In this document: positions 17,507 through 25,079 of the stretch, in pieces
How positions within the stretch are numbered: the stretch's first letter is position 1
Layout of the letters: every line of letters starts with the position of its first letter
Assembly: GCA_036491115.1 (NCBI GenBank)
Contig: DASXCQ010000085.1
Location: 8,277 to 72,276, forward strand
DNA length: 64,000 nucleotides
Direction of reading: 5' to 3'
Origin: DATEPR01 sp036491115
GTDB taxonomy: Bacteria; Actinomycetota; Actinomycetes; Mycobacteriales; Pseudonocardiaceae
Program-made: the position numbers and the translations under genes
The notes under the pieces: generated by a model
What the model was told of the DNA's origin: nothing
Database searches by the model: none
The model's input: the letters and a program-made list of their open reading frames with translations, nothing else

Positions 17507-17968
17507 ATGCCCTATGCCGTGGACTTCGACACCGTATCGACCGCCGGCCTGGAGTCCTCGCCGGCCGCGGCCGCGCTCGCCGGTCTGCGGGCCAACGAGG
17601 CACGGTATTTCAAGAACAAATATGACCACGTCTTCACCGTCGAGCCCGCGAGCGACGCCCGGTCGACCGTCGACTGGGTGAGCCGGATCCTTGAGGAGGA
17701 ACGCGGTATCGTCATCGCCTCTCCCCCGCTTGAGGCGACCGCATTCCAGGTCGAGAACATCCGGATCGCATACGTGTTCTACGAGAACGGCCTGTCGATC
17801 AACGTGATGTACACCGTCGACGACTCCGGGAAACGCGCGGTCGGGTTCAAGCTCTCCGACGGGATGGAGGTCCCGGCGGAACTCGCCTCGTTCAAGTTCG
17901 CTCGACAAAGGTCGAAGCTGGCCGGAACCATACGCGGCTCCTACTTCGTCATCAAGAACGAGTACTGA
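17507..17968 (+). CDS. Conserved-looking hypothetical protein
   Basis: A protein of 153 residues that I do not recognise. ATG 17507 has a very good ribosome binding site (CGGAGGA, 6 bases upstream), and codon third positions are G/C-rich, so it is likely real. The product is soluble, with mixed alpha/beta character, no transmembrane helix and no cysteine. It alternates polar helices (residues 20-60) with beta-like stretches such as IRIAYVFYENGLSINVMYTV and ends basic-aromatic (RGSYFVIKNEY). It stands alone between the GNAT and YjbR-like genes. Confidence 0.6.
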   Translation: MPYAVDFDTVSTAGLESSPAAAALAGLRANEARYFKNKYDHVFTVEPASDARSTVDWVSRILEEERGIVIASPPLEATAFQVENIRIAYVFYENGLSINVMYTVDDSGKRAVGFKLSDGMEVPAELASFKFARQRSKLAGTIRGSYFVIKNEY

Positions 17969-18089
17969 CCGAGGACCGGGCTCTGCCAGTCAGCCATCTC
18001 CTGCCCGTCTTTCGTCGCCGCAGGCTGGTTCGAGGGTCCACTCGGAACGCTCTGCGGGATCCTCGCCGGCCCTCTCGTAGGCTGGCGGG

Positions 18090-18398
18090 GTGCAGCTTGC
18101 TGACGTGTCCCGGATCGCGCTGGCGATGAACGGGGTACGCGAGTCGTCGGTGAAAGGGCGACTGCGATGGTCGCTGGGTGGCCGCCTGGTCGCCCGTGAG
18201 CTGGACAACTCCTCGATCGTGATCCGCAGCGGCTTCGCCGAACGGGAGAAGCTGCTGGCCGCACACCCGGCAACGTTCTTCGTGCCGCCCAGATATGACG
18301 CCCACATGATGGTCGTCGCCCGCCTGTCGGAGGGTGACCCCGCCGCGATAGCCGCCGCGATCCACGCCGCCTGGACGCTGCAAGCCTCGGCGGGGTGA
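18090..18398 (+). CDS. MmcQ/YjbR-like small protein
   Basis: A protein of 102 residues resembling the MmcQ/YjbR fold (CyaY-like). It has a short N-terminal helix (VSRIALAMNGVRESSVKGRL), a WSLGGRLVARELDNSSIVIR strand pair and a final helix (DPAAIAAAIHAAWTLQ). The family is widespread and of uncertain function, often called DNA-binding. The GTG start has only a weak Shine-Dalgarno sequence. It is close to the VOC gene on the same strand but separated by 81 bases. Confidence 0.6.
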   Translation: MQLADVSRIALAMNGVRESSVKGRLRWSLGGRLVARELDNSSIVIRSGFAEREKLLAAHPATFFVPPRYDAHMMVVARLSEGDPAAIAAAIHAAWTLQASAG

Positions 18399-18479
18399 CC
18401 GGCCCCGACCGGGACCGCCACTCCCCTGTCTCCCGACCACGGGTAGCCATCGCATCGGATGCCCGTCATCATCGTGGCC

Positions 18480-18887
18480 ATGATCGGACGGTTGCATCAC
18501 GTCGTCCTGGACTGCCCCGACCCTGCTGTGCTCGCCGCGTTCTACTCCGCGCTACTGGGCCAGCCGGTCACCTACGAAAGCCCCGACTGGGTCGTCGTCG
18601 CGGCCAACGACACCTCCTCGGGTCTGGCATTCCAACTTGCTCCCGATCACACGCCCCCGACCTGGCCGGACTCATCGGTGCCGCAACAATTCCACCTCGA
18701 CATCATGGTCGAGGACCCCGCTGCCGCCGGGCCCCGCGCGCTCGCACTCGGAGCACAACGCCTGGACGGCCAGGATGTCTACGCCGATCCCGCCGGGCAT
18801 CCCTTCTGCCTCATCCGCCGCCCCACCTGGGCACCGCCCGTCCCAGCCGACGAACCGACTCCCCCAACCGGCTCGTCACAGCCCTGA
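18480..18887 (+). CDS. VOC-family (glyoxalase/bleomycin-resistance fold) protein
   Basis: A protein of 135 residues with one pair of beta-alpha-beta-beta-beta units. It has MIGRLHHVVLDCPDPAVLAA at the start, FYSALLGQPVTYE, then QFHLDIMVEDPAAAGPRALA and the closing ADPAGHPFCLIRRP. The first His (GRLHHVV), the second (FHLDI) and a C-terminal acidic or cysteine region are where metal ligands sit in this fold. Substrate unknown; dioxygenase, isomerase or drug-binding roles are all possible. ATG 18480 is preferred over 18459 because the fold starts with MIGRLHH. The tail after residue 120 is Pro/Thr-rich. Confidence 0.82.
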   Translation: MIGRLHHVVLDCPDPAVLAAFYSALLGQPVTYESPDWVVVAANDTSSGLAFQLAPDHTPPTWPDSSVPQQFHLDIMVEDPAAAGPRALALGAQRLDGQDVYADPAGHPFCLIRRPTWAPPVPADEPTPPTGSSQP

Positions 18888-18975
18888 TCTGGCTCCGGCA
18901 CAGCGACTCCCGGGTGCGCCAACGGGGGCAAACCCAATCCGCCGAGCCGGACCACCACGGCCGCCCTTGCGTTTG

Positions 18976-18992
18976 CTATCGACATTCGATAG
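18976..18992. promoter_or_regulatory. Perfect palindrome upstream of the DUF2975-XRE operon
   Basis: CTATCGA-CAT-TCGATAG, a perfect 7-3-7 inverted repeat, lies 35-51 bases before the GTG start of the DUF2975 gene in a locally AT-rich stretch. The position fits an operator over the promoter, most simply for the XRE protein coded by the operon. Confidence 0.6.
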
Positions 18993-19026
18993 ATTCCCAT
19001 CGCAACTCGATCGAAGGACGGGCGAT

Positions 19027-19518
19027 GTGGGAAAGCTGACCGTGCAGGCACTGCGCGCCGTGCTCGCGGTGGTGCTCGCCGGCACCGTGTTCATCCAGGC
19101 ATTGATGGTGTGGACGTTGGTGAGCGGGAACGACCCGGAGGACGGGACGCTCCCGCTCACCGCGCTGCGCCTGATCACGATCCTGGGCATGGTGTCGGTG
19201 CAGGTCGCCGTGGTCTGCGTATGGCGGCTGGTGACCATGGTGCGCCGTGGAACCGTGTTCTCCCACGCCGCCTTCCGGTACGTGGACGGCGTGATCGGCG
19301 CGATCGTGGCAGCCGCCCTCGTGTGGTTCGCGGTCACGGCCGTCAACGCGCCGGGCCAGCGGGACGACCCGGGCGTCACCCTCATCATGGGCGGGATCGG
19401 CCTGGCCATCCTCGGGGTCGCGCTCATCGTGCTCGTGCTGCGGATGCTGCTCGCCCAGGCCGTCGCGCGAGAAGTCGAAGCGACGCGGCTGCGGGCCGAG
19501 CTGGACGAGGTGATCTGA
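19027..19518 (+). CDS. DUF2975 membrane protein
   Basis: A membrane protein of 163 residues with four predicted transmembrane helices: about residues 8-28, 45-65, 85-105 and 118-140, the last starting LIMGGIGLAILGVALIVLVL. A short cytoplasmic tail (AREVEATRLRAELDEVI) follows. DUF2975 proteins are regularly encoded directly before a small Cro/CI-type regulator, as here, and may sense a membrane state. GTG 19027 is chosen because AAGGA lies about 9 bases upstream. Its stop overlaps the regulator's ATG by one base (TGATG). The perfect palindrome at 18976-18992 likely controls the pair. Confidence 0.85.
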   Translation: MGKLTVQALRAVLAVVLAGTVFIQALMVWTLVSGNDPEDGTLPLTALRLITILGMVSVQVAVVCVWRLVTMVRRGTVFSHAAFRYVDGVIGAIVAAALVWFAVTAVNAPGQRDDPGVTLIMGGIGLAILGVALIVLVLRMLLAQAVAREVEATRLRAELDEVI

Positions 19519-19739
19519 TGCCGATCGCCGTCGGCATCGACGTGATGCTGGCCCGGCGGAAGATGTCCGTGGGCGAACTCGCGGACCGCGTCGGGATCAC
19601 GCCCGCCAACCTGGCGGTACTCAAGAACGGCCGCGCCAAGGCGGTGCGCTTCGCCACCCTCGCCGCACTCTGCGAGGTGCTCAACTGCCAGCCGGGCGAC
19701 CTGCTGCGCTGGGAGGCCGAGGACGCCACCGGCGGATGA
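19518..19739 (+). CDS. XRE/Cro-CI family small regulator (YozG-like)
   Basis: A one-domain HTH protein of 73 residues: GIDVMLARRKMSVGELADRV, GITPANLAVLKNGRAKAVRF (recognition helix region) and FATLAALCEVLNCQPGDLLR. The last part is the hallmark ending of the small DUF2975-linked regulators. It would bind DNA as a dimer, probably at the palindrome before its own operon. Translation is coupled to the DUF2975 gene by a one-base overlap. No sensing domain is present, so the signal may come from the membrane partner. Confidence 0.9.
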   Translation: MPIAVGIDVMLARRKMSVGELADRVGITPANLAVLKNGRAKAVRFATLAALCEVLNCQPGDLLRWEAEDATGG

Positions 19740-19778
19740 CGCGCCCCAGGTCGGGCGGGCCACGCCGGGCACCCATGC

Positions 19779-20477
19779 TCACGTCAACTGGATCCACGTC
19801 GACCTGGCGACGGCGACCGGAGTGCCGTCCGCCGCGTAGATCGCCGATCCCGCGAACAGCGTGCGCCCGGTTCCGCCCTCGCGCCGGCCGACGACGGCAT
19901 ACCGCACGCCAGGATGCACCGGAGCGAGCCGCCACACCGCCATCCTGCCCAGCAGATAGGGCGCCGACGTCGACTCCTGCCCGATGGCGCCAAGTCCACC
20001 GGAACAGTCCAACGCCGTCCAGACGAACTCGGGTCGCACCCCGTCCGAATCGGCCAGTGTCGCGTCGGGTATCCAGACGTCGGCTGCCAGGTCCCGACCC
20101 GGCACCGGGCCGACCATGATCCGCAGCCCACCGTCGTTCTCCGGCCCGCACCCGAAACAGCCGGGGAACGGGTGTGTCTCCGGACGCTGCCGCAGCGCTG
20201 ACCGCTCCCCCGCCGCCTCGGCGTCGGCCAGGGAAACAGGGCTCGGTGTCGCCAGCGGCTCGTCGTGGATCGGGGCCGCCGTCGCGATCACCGTGTCGCC
20301 GTTGCGCATGCGCACCCCGCCCGCATGCCGTTCGACGGTCAACTCCACATCCAGCGGTGTCGGCTTGCGGAGCGTGACCTCGGCGTTGCCATCGACATGG
20401 GCGGCGATCATTCCGCCGACATAACCGCCGTTGCCACAGTCAGGCGGACCGCTGTAGCGCCGCTCGATGATGATCAC
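19779..20477 (-). CDS. Thioesterase-like (hotdog-fold) protein
   Basis: A protein of 232 residues resembling actinobacterial hotdog-fold proteins of about this size. It has RYSGPPDCGNGGYVGGMIAA at the start, and the central Cys-rich loop HPFPGCFGCGPENDGGLRIM that is characteristic of the group. The C-terminal segment VWTALDCSGGLGAI is followed by strands ending VARSTWIQLT. An acyl-CoA or acyl-carrier thioesterase is the best guess; no catalytic residue can be fixed. The GTG start overlaps the stop of the LLM oxidoreductase by 4 bases (GTGA), so both belong to one unit. Confidence 0.7.
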   Translation of the reverse strand: MIIIERRYSGPPDCGNGGYVGGMIAAHVDGNAEVTLRKPTPLDVELTVERHAGGVRMRNGDTVIATAAPIHDEPLATPSPVSLADAEAAGERSALRQRPETHPFPGCFGCGPENDGGLRIMVGPVPGRDLAADVWIPDATLADSDGVRPEFVWTALDCSGGLGAIGQESTSAPYLLGRMAVWRLAPVHPGVRYAVVGRREGGTGRTLFAGSAIYAADGTPVAVARSTWIQLT

Positions 20478-21370
20478 GACAGTAGCTTCCGAACGGCAGC
20501 CACCCCGGCCAGCGCTTCATCGTCGTGCGGCGCCTGCGGAATCAGGTTGAACTCGGTGCAGCCGGCCGTGACGTAACGCGCCAGGAATTCGACGACGTCC
20601 TCCGGTGTCCCATACGGACAGTAGCGCTCGAATCGCTCGAACGGTACGCCGTAGACCCGCTGCATCGCCTGCGCCAGACACGATCGCGCGGCAGCGGCGC
20701 CGGTGTCCGCGAACCCGCACCACACCTGCATGGCGTGCCGGCCCGGACCGGCCATGTCGACCGCTGCCGCGAACCGGTCCGGCGAGTTCCAGATCCCCAG
20801 CCAGCCCTCCCCGAGCCTGGCCGCACGCCGGATCGCCGCGTCCGACCGGCCACCGATCACGATCGGAATCGGAATCGACGGCGCGGGCAGCACGACCGCG
20901 TCGGTCAGGTCGAAGAACTCGCCGTGCAGGGTCACCGGGCTCCCGGTCAACAGCCCACGCAACACGGTCAGACTCTCGTCCATCCGCCTGCCACGCGTTG
21001 CCGGGTCGACCCCGCAGACCGCGATCTCGTGCCGGTCCTCGCCGCCGACTCCCACGCCGAACACCAACCGCCCGGGCGCCAGCCGTGCCAGGTCGGTCAA
21101 CTGCCGGGCGACCGGTACCGGATGCCGCAACGGCAACAGGTAGACCCCGGTATGCACCGGCAACGTCGGATGCAGCATCGACAGGGCCGTCGCCTGCACC
21201 AGCCCGTCGCTGCCGTGGCCGCCACCGAAGCTCACGTGGTCGCCACAGCACACATGATCAATACCTGCCTCGCCGACCCGCGCCAGGTACTCCCTCGCCG
21301 CGTCGACTCCCCGGTTCAGCGGTCCCCACGGCGGGAACATCCCCACCCGCAGACCATCACTCTCCGCCAT
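20474..21370 (-). CDS. LLM-class flavin (FMN or F420)-dependent oxidoreductase
   Basis: A luciferase-like monooxygenase-fold protein of 298 residues. It has GMFPPWGPLNRG at the N-terminus, CCGDHVSFGGG, the core LARLAPGRLVFGVGVGGEDR, and the IPIVIGGRSDAAIRRAARLG segment typical of the family. In actinomycetes many such proteins use F420; the cofactor cannot be decided here. ATG 21370 is chosen (ATG 21406 is possible) because the fold begins at once after it. It is the first gene of a two-gene unit with the thioesterase-like gene. Confidence 0.9.
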   Translation of the reverse strand: MAESDGLRVGMFPPWGPLNRGVDAAREYLARVGEAGIDHVCCGDHVSFGGGHGSDGLVQATALSMLHPTLPVHTGVYLLPLRHPVPVARQLTDLARLAPGRLVFGVGVGGEDRHEIAVCGVDPATRGRRMDESLTVLRGLLTGSPVTLHGEFFDLTDAVVLPAPSIPIPIVIGGRSDAAIRRAARLGEGWLGIWNSPDRFAAAVDMAGPGRHAMQVWCGFADTGAAAARSCLAQAMQRVYGVPFERFERYCPYGTPEDVVEFLARYVTAGCTEFNLIPQAPHDDEALAGVAAVRKLLS

Positions 21371-21472
21371 GGGCCAACCGTAGATCGCCACCGGTCCGGC
21401 GGACATCGGGCGAAATACCCAGTGGCGGCGCGGCGGCGGCGCGGTGTTCGGCGACGGTGTCCGTCGAACTAC

Positions 21473-22462
21473 CTACCGCACCGCCGCCCACGCCGCGATC
21501 TGGGCTCGCGACCGCACATCGAGCTTCCGGCGGATGTGCTCGACATGAGCCTCCGCCGTACGCGGTGCGATCCCCAGCCTGCTCGCGATCGCCCTGTTGG
21601 TGAGACCGGTGGCGACCAGGTGGGCCACCTCCATCTCGCGTTCGGTCAGCGGCTCCGACCCCGCCACGTCATCGAGGAAGTCCAGGGTCGCGTCCAGCAC
21701 CGGCTCCCACTCGCCCTGGTAGTAGAGGTGTCCCCGGCCCGGTAGCGGCACGAGCACGGCACCGGGTACCAGGGACGCCACCTCGCGCCCCAACGCGAAC
21801 GCCGTCGCGGTGTCCTGTTCCCGGTGCAGCACCGCGGTGCGGGCACGGATCGCGGGCAACAGGTCGCGGATGTCGGTTCGGTAGTAGACGTCCAGCAGTT
21901 CACCCGCCACCTCGGCGGTCGCACCGGCGCGCTGCAGACGCGTGAACGTCTCGACCTCGGCCGTGCCGGGATCGGCGACGAACATCCCGGTCATCAGCTT
22001 CGACCCGATGCCCCAGTGTGCCCGCACCAGCGCCACTATCGACGCGCGGACATCCGGCGGTGCCAACTCGGCGCCGTCCGCACAGGTGCCGTACAGCACC
22101 AGCGACTCGACCCGATCCGGGTGGCGGGCGGCGACCGCGGCAGCCAACTGGCCACCCTGCGATGCGCCGAACAGCCGGAACCGTCCCGCACCGACGGCGT
22201 CGGCCACCGCGACCGCGGTCGCCACCTGAGCGTCGAACGACAGGGCGACTGCCGTGCGGTCGGACAACCCACAGCCCGGCTTGTCGTAGCGGATCACGGT
22301 GTACCGCTTCGCCAGCCGCGCCAGGAAGTCGCCGAACGCGAACAACTCGAGTTGGTCACGCAGGTGCGTCACCCACCCCGACTCGCACAGCAGGGGTGGG
22401 CCGGTGCCGCTGGCCGCGTAGGCGACGCGACCAGCAGGGGTGTCGCAGTACCTGACCCGCAT
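21473..22462 (-). CDS. Alpha/beta-hydrolase domain fused to LuxR-type HTH
   Basis: A protein of 329 residues in two parts. Residues 1 to about 260 are an alpha/beta hydrolase with a complete-looking triad: nucleophile elbow GASQGG (Ser near 120), an acid after the strand TAVLHREQD, and His in LPGRGHLYY. Residues about 268-329 are a LuxR/GerE helix-turn-helix (LTEREMEVAHLVATGLTNRA, IASRLGIAPRTAEAHVEHIR). The hydrolase part may act as ligand sensor, as in strigolactone or gibberellin receptors, or cleave a signal. It has no close same-strand partner (the LLM gene starts about 100 bases downstream), so its target is unknown. Confidence 0.9.
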   Translation of the reverse strand: MRVRYCDTPAGRVAYAASGTGPPLLCESGWVTHLRDQLELFAFGDFLARLAKRYTVIRYDKPGCGLSDRTAVALSFDAQVATAVAVADAVGAGRFRLFGASQGGQLAAAVAARHPDRVESLVLYGTCADGAELAPPDVRASIVALVRAHWGIGSKLMTGMFVADPGTAEVETFTRLQRAGATAEVAGELLDVYYRTDIRDLLPAIRARTAVLHREQDTATAFALGREVASLVPGAVLVPLPGRGHLYYQGEWEPVLDATLDFLDDVAGSEPLTEREMEVAHLVATGLTNRAIASRLGIAPRTAEAHVEHIRRKLDVRSRAQIAAWAAVR

Positions 22463-22580
22463 GTCGACAGCCTCGCACCCGGATCAACCGTGTTCAACAC
22501 GTCAGGGCAGGTCACCAGCGGGGACAGCGGATCGAGACGGTGGCCGCGACGGGTGTTCCGCCGCGACCACCGCGCGTCGG

Positions 22581-24389
22581 TCAGTAGCCCACGGCGACGA
22601 TCAGGTACTGCGGGTTGGCCACCGAGATGTCCGAGGACTGCCCGGCGTCGTCGTCGTAGGGAAAGCCGTACTGCTTGGCGTTGATGGAGTTGTCGTGCCA
22701 GAACTTCGCGTAGTAGTTGGCCGGAGCCGCGAGGTAGAACTGGCTCGGGTCGTTCTGCTGCGCCGCCGGTAGCTGGGCGACGTGCCGGTTGAGGCCCGCG
22801 CAGAGCGGCGGATTGTTCGCGAGCGTCCCGGCGCAGCCGAAGATCTGCGCCGTCGAGTCGGTGGTGTCGCCGACCGACGCCGCATACGCGCTGAAGTAGT
22901 TCGCGAACTGCCCGCCCGGCCGGAACGCCGGGTCGTTGCCCGGCGACGGGATGCCGAAGGGCGCGTCGTCGGTGGCCAGTTCCTTGAACTCGGCCGGCAC
23001 CGAGTCCTCGAACCTCGCGAATGTGGCCGCCCTGGACTCGGAGAACGTCGCGAAGTTCTCGCCGACCTCCTGCTCTGCGCCGCTGTGGCTGTGCGCCAGC
23101 AGGGCCAGTTTCAGCCCGAACCGGTCCACCCGGGTGGTGTCCACGTTGATCGACGTCGCGCCGACCGTGAACTCGATGAAGTCGGAGAACTGGCCGTTGG
23201 GTGTGCCCACGAAGAAGGTCATCCGACCCGCCGAGTTGGCCGGCATGTCGATGAACGGCTGCTGCGCGATCGACTCGGTCTGCCCGTTGAAGCTCCAGAA
23301 CACCTGGCTGTCCGGGAACTGGCCGTTGGTGTGGTTCTCGACCTTCACCTCCAGCACGTTGCGCGCGGCCGGGATCGTGCTCGGGTCACCCCAGAACGAC
23401 GCGGGCGGCGCGCCGGAGCCTGCTGGCGGCGGCGTGCTGGTCGGCGGCGGTGGTGCGGTGCCGCCCGCGGTGAAGATGCCGAACTCGAACAGCGAATAGC
23501 CGAACGCGGTGCCCCGGGCGGTGCCGTTCATCCTGACGAACCGGCCGGTGCCGTTCACGTTCAGCGTCTGGATGCCGCCGGCGCCCGTAGTGGTGCTGAA
23601 GATCGTGGTCCACGTGGCGCCGTCGGGCGATGTCTGGATCTGGAACGCCTTCGCGAACGCGGCCTCCCAGTTCAGGCTGACCTGGCAGACCGTCAGGCTG
23701 GTGCCCAGGTCGACCTGGATCCACTGCGGGTCGGCGAACCCGCTGGACCAGCGGGTGCCGGTGTCGCCGTCGGTGGCGTTGCTCGCCGGGAAGCTCGCGT
23801 TCTCCGTGGACGACGCCGTGGTCGGCCTGCCCACGGCCGTGTTCGTGGTGCCGCAGGCCGCGGCGGTGAACGTGCCGAAGACCTGGAACTCCCACAGCGA
23901 GTAGCCGAATGCCGTGCCCCGGGCGGTGCCGTTCATCCGGACGAAGCGGCCGGTGCCGTTCACGTTCAGCGTCTGGATGCCGCCGGCACCCGTGGTGGTG
24001 CTGAAGATCGTGGTCCACGTGGTGCCGTCGGGCGATGTCTGGATCTGGAACGCCGTGCCGAACGCGGCCTCCCAGTTGAGCACGACCTGGCTGACGGACG
24101 CGGTCGCGCCGAGGTCGACCTGGATCCACTGCGGGTCGGCGAACCCGCTGGACCAGCGGGTGCCGGTGTTGCCGTCGGTGGCGTTGCTCGCCGGGAAGGT
24201 GGCGTTCTCCAGGGAGGACGCCGTGGTCGGCTTGCCTTGGGACAGCAGGGCGGGGGCGGCGTGCGCGGTCGGACCCGCGACGACGATCAGGTATGCCGCG
24301 GCGCACAGCGCCACCACGACGGCGGCGATCGCGGGCAGCCCGCGGGACTGTCTCCGGCGCGGCAGTGCGCCGGAGGAGGGGGCCTTCAT
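22581..24389 (-). CDS. Secreted GH64-like beta-1,3-glucanase with two discoidin domains
   Basis: A protein of 602 residues. The N-terminal signal region has a hydrophobic segment at about 19-44 ending AHA-AP. Two F5/8-type C (discoidin) domains span about 50-190 and 185-310, followed by a Pro/Thr/Gly linker. The C-terminal domain (about 335-602) looks like the thaumatin-like fold of GH64 laminaripentaose-producing beta-1,3-glucanases (FIEFTVG, NVDTTRVDRFGLKLAL, NYYAKFWHDNSIN, QYGFPYDDDAGQSS, QYLIVAVGY). It likely binds and cuts fungal or algal beta-1,3-glucan. GGGAG precedes ATG 24389, and a LacI-like box lies about 65 bases upstream. Confidence 0.83.
   Translation of the reverse strand: MKAPSSGALPRRRQSRGLPAIAAVVVALCAAAYLIVVAGPTAHAAPALLSQGKPTTASSLENATFPASNATDGNTGTRWSSGFADPQWIQVDLGATASVSQVVLNWEAAFGTAFQIQTSPDGTTWTTIFSTTTGAGGIQTLNVNGTGRFVRMNGTARGTAFGYSLWEFQVFGTFTAAACGTTNTAVGRPTTASSTENASFPASNATDGDTGTRWSSGFADPQWIQVDLGTSLTVCQVSLNWEAAFAKAFQIQTSPDGATWTTIFSTTTGAGGIQTLNVNGTGRFVRMNGTARGTAFGYSLFEFGIFTAGGTAPPPPTSTPPPAGSGAPPASFWGDPSTIPAARNVLEVKVENHTNGQFPDSQVFWSFNGQTESIAQQPFIDMPANSAGRMTFFVGTPNGQFSDFIEFTVGATSINVDTTRVDRFGLKLALLAHSHSGAEQEVGENFATFSESRAATFARFEDSVPAEFKELATDDAPFGIPSPGNDPAFRPGGQFANYFSAYAASVGDTTDSTAQIFGCAGTLANNPPLCAGLNRHVAQLPAAQQNDPSQFYLAAPANYYAKFWHDNSINAKQYGFPYDDDAGQSSDISVANPQYLIVAVGY
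23481..23831. repeat. Direct repeat, copy 1 (coding for the second discoidin domain)
   Basis: This 351-base block is nearly identical to 23886-24236, with an offset of exactly 405 bases (135 codons). It covers most of one discoidin domain. The long shared stretches suggest a recent in-frame duplication or ongoing gene conversion. Confidence 0.85.
23886..24236. repeat. Direct repeat, copy 2 (coding for the first discoidin domain)
   Basis: Partner of 23481-23831 at an offset of 405 bases. Differences are single bases, several at third codon positions, and the frame is kept throughout. Confidence 0.85.
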
Positions 24390-24453
24390 GGGTTGTCTCC
24401 CAGCTTCGTCGGTTGTTCCGGACGCCCCCTGGTTTGTCGAGCCGGCCGTGCTA

Positions 24454-24463
24454 AGAGCGCTCT
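24454..24463. promoter_or_regulatory. LacI/CebR-like operator before the glucanase gene
   Basis: AGAGCGCTCT, a perfect 10-base palindrome in the context CTAAGAGCGCTCTCAG, lies about 65 bases before the glucanase ATG. The GAGCGCTC core is that of LacI-family sugar regulators such as CebR in actinomycetes. The 311-base gap 24390-24700 otherwise shows only the ribosome binding site of the next gene. Confidence 0.5.
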
Positions 24464-24700
24464 CAGTCGGTCACTGTCTCGTCACCGAAATACCCTGTCA
24501 AGGCCCGCGACCAGTGCCGTTGCCCGCCGCATCGGACTGGCGCAACCGATTCAGCGCAGGCTGCCGGCGGTACCGCAACTCGGACGGATAACACTAAATT
24601 CGAGGACGTGCGGATCGGCATCGGTGTGACGCAGGCCGTCGCGGCGCAAGCCGGCGGCTGTGTCGCTTGGTAGGCTTCCCCGGTACCAAGGGAGTGACCG

Positions 24701-25075
24701 ATGCCCGAGTACGAGGATGTGCCGTCCTGGATACTCGAGGGTCTGCGGCCGATCTGCGCCGGCCTGCCCGAGACCTATGAGGAGCTCGCGTGGGTCGGTG
24801 TCCGCTGGCGGATCCGCAAACGCACCTTCGCCCACGTGCGGCCCGTTCCCGCCGAGTCGAACGTGACCACCCTGATCCAGTTCCGGGCCGCGGGCGAGGA
24901 ATTCCACGTCCTCACCTCGATGGGCTTTCCGTTCTCCCGCGCAGGCTGGGGTACCGACGTGGTGAACATGGTGTTCACGCCGACAGTCGACTGGTCCGAG
25001 GTCCGCGAGCTGCTCACCGACAGCTATCGCGTTCTGGCACCCGCCAACCTGGTCCGGCTCATCGTGTCATGCTGA
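24701..25075 (+). CDS. MmcQ/YjbR-like protein
   Basis: A protein of 124 residues with a good GGAG 7 bases before the ATG. It has an N-terminal helix (WILEGLRPICAGLPETYEEL) and strands WRIRKRTFAHVRPV and VTTLIQFRA. A turn with MGFPFSRAGWGTDVVNM and a final helix DWSEVRELLTDSYRVLAP follow. This is the outline of the MmcQ/YjbR fold, which often includes such trypto-aromatic turns. Function unknown. It ends 4 bases before the M24-fold gene on the same strand, so the two are likely co-transcribed. Confidence 0.6.
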   Translation: MPEYEDVPSWILEGLRPICAGLPETYEELAWVGVRWRIRKRTFAHVRPVPAESNVTTLIQFRAAGEEFHVLTSMGFPFSRAGWGTDVVNMVFTPTVDWSEVRELLTDSYRVLAPANLVRLIVSC

Positions 25076-25079
25076 CGAC

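Noticed and set aside
23481..24236. The 405-base direct repeat as part of an insertion sequence or integron.
   Set aside because: It lies wholly inside one open frame, keeps the frame, has no terminal inverted repeats and codes for discoidin domains.
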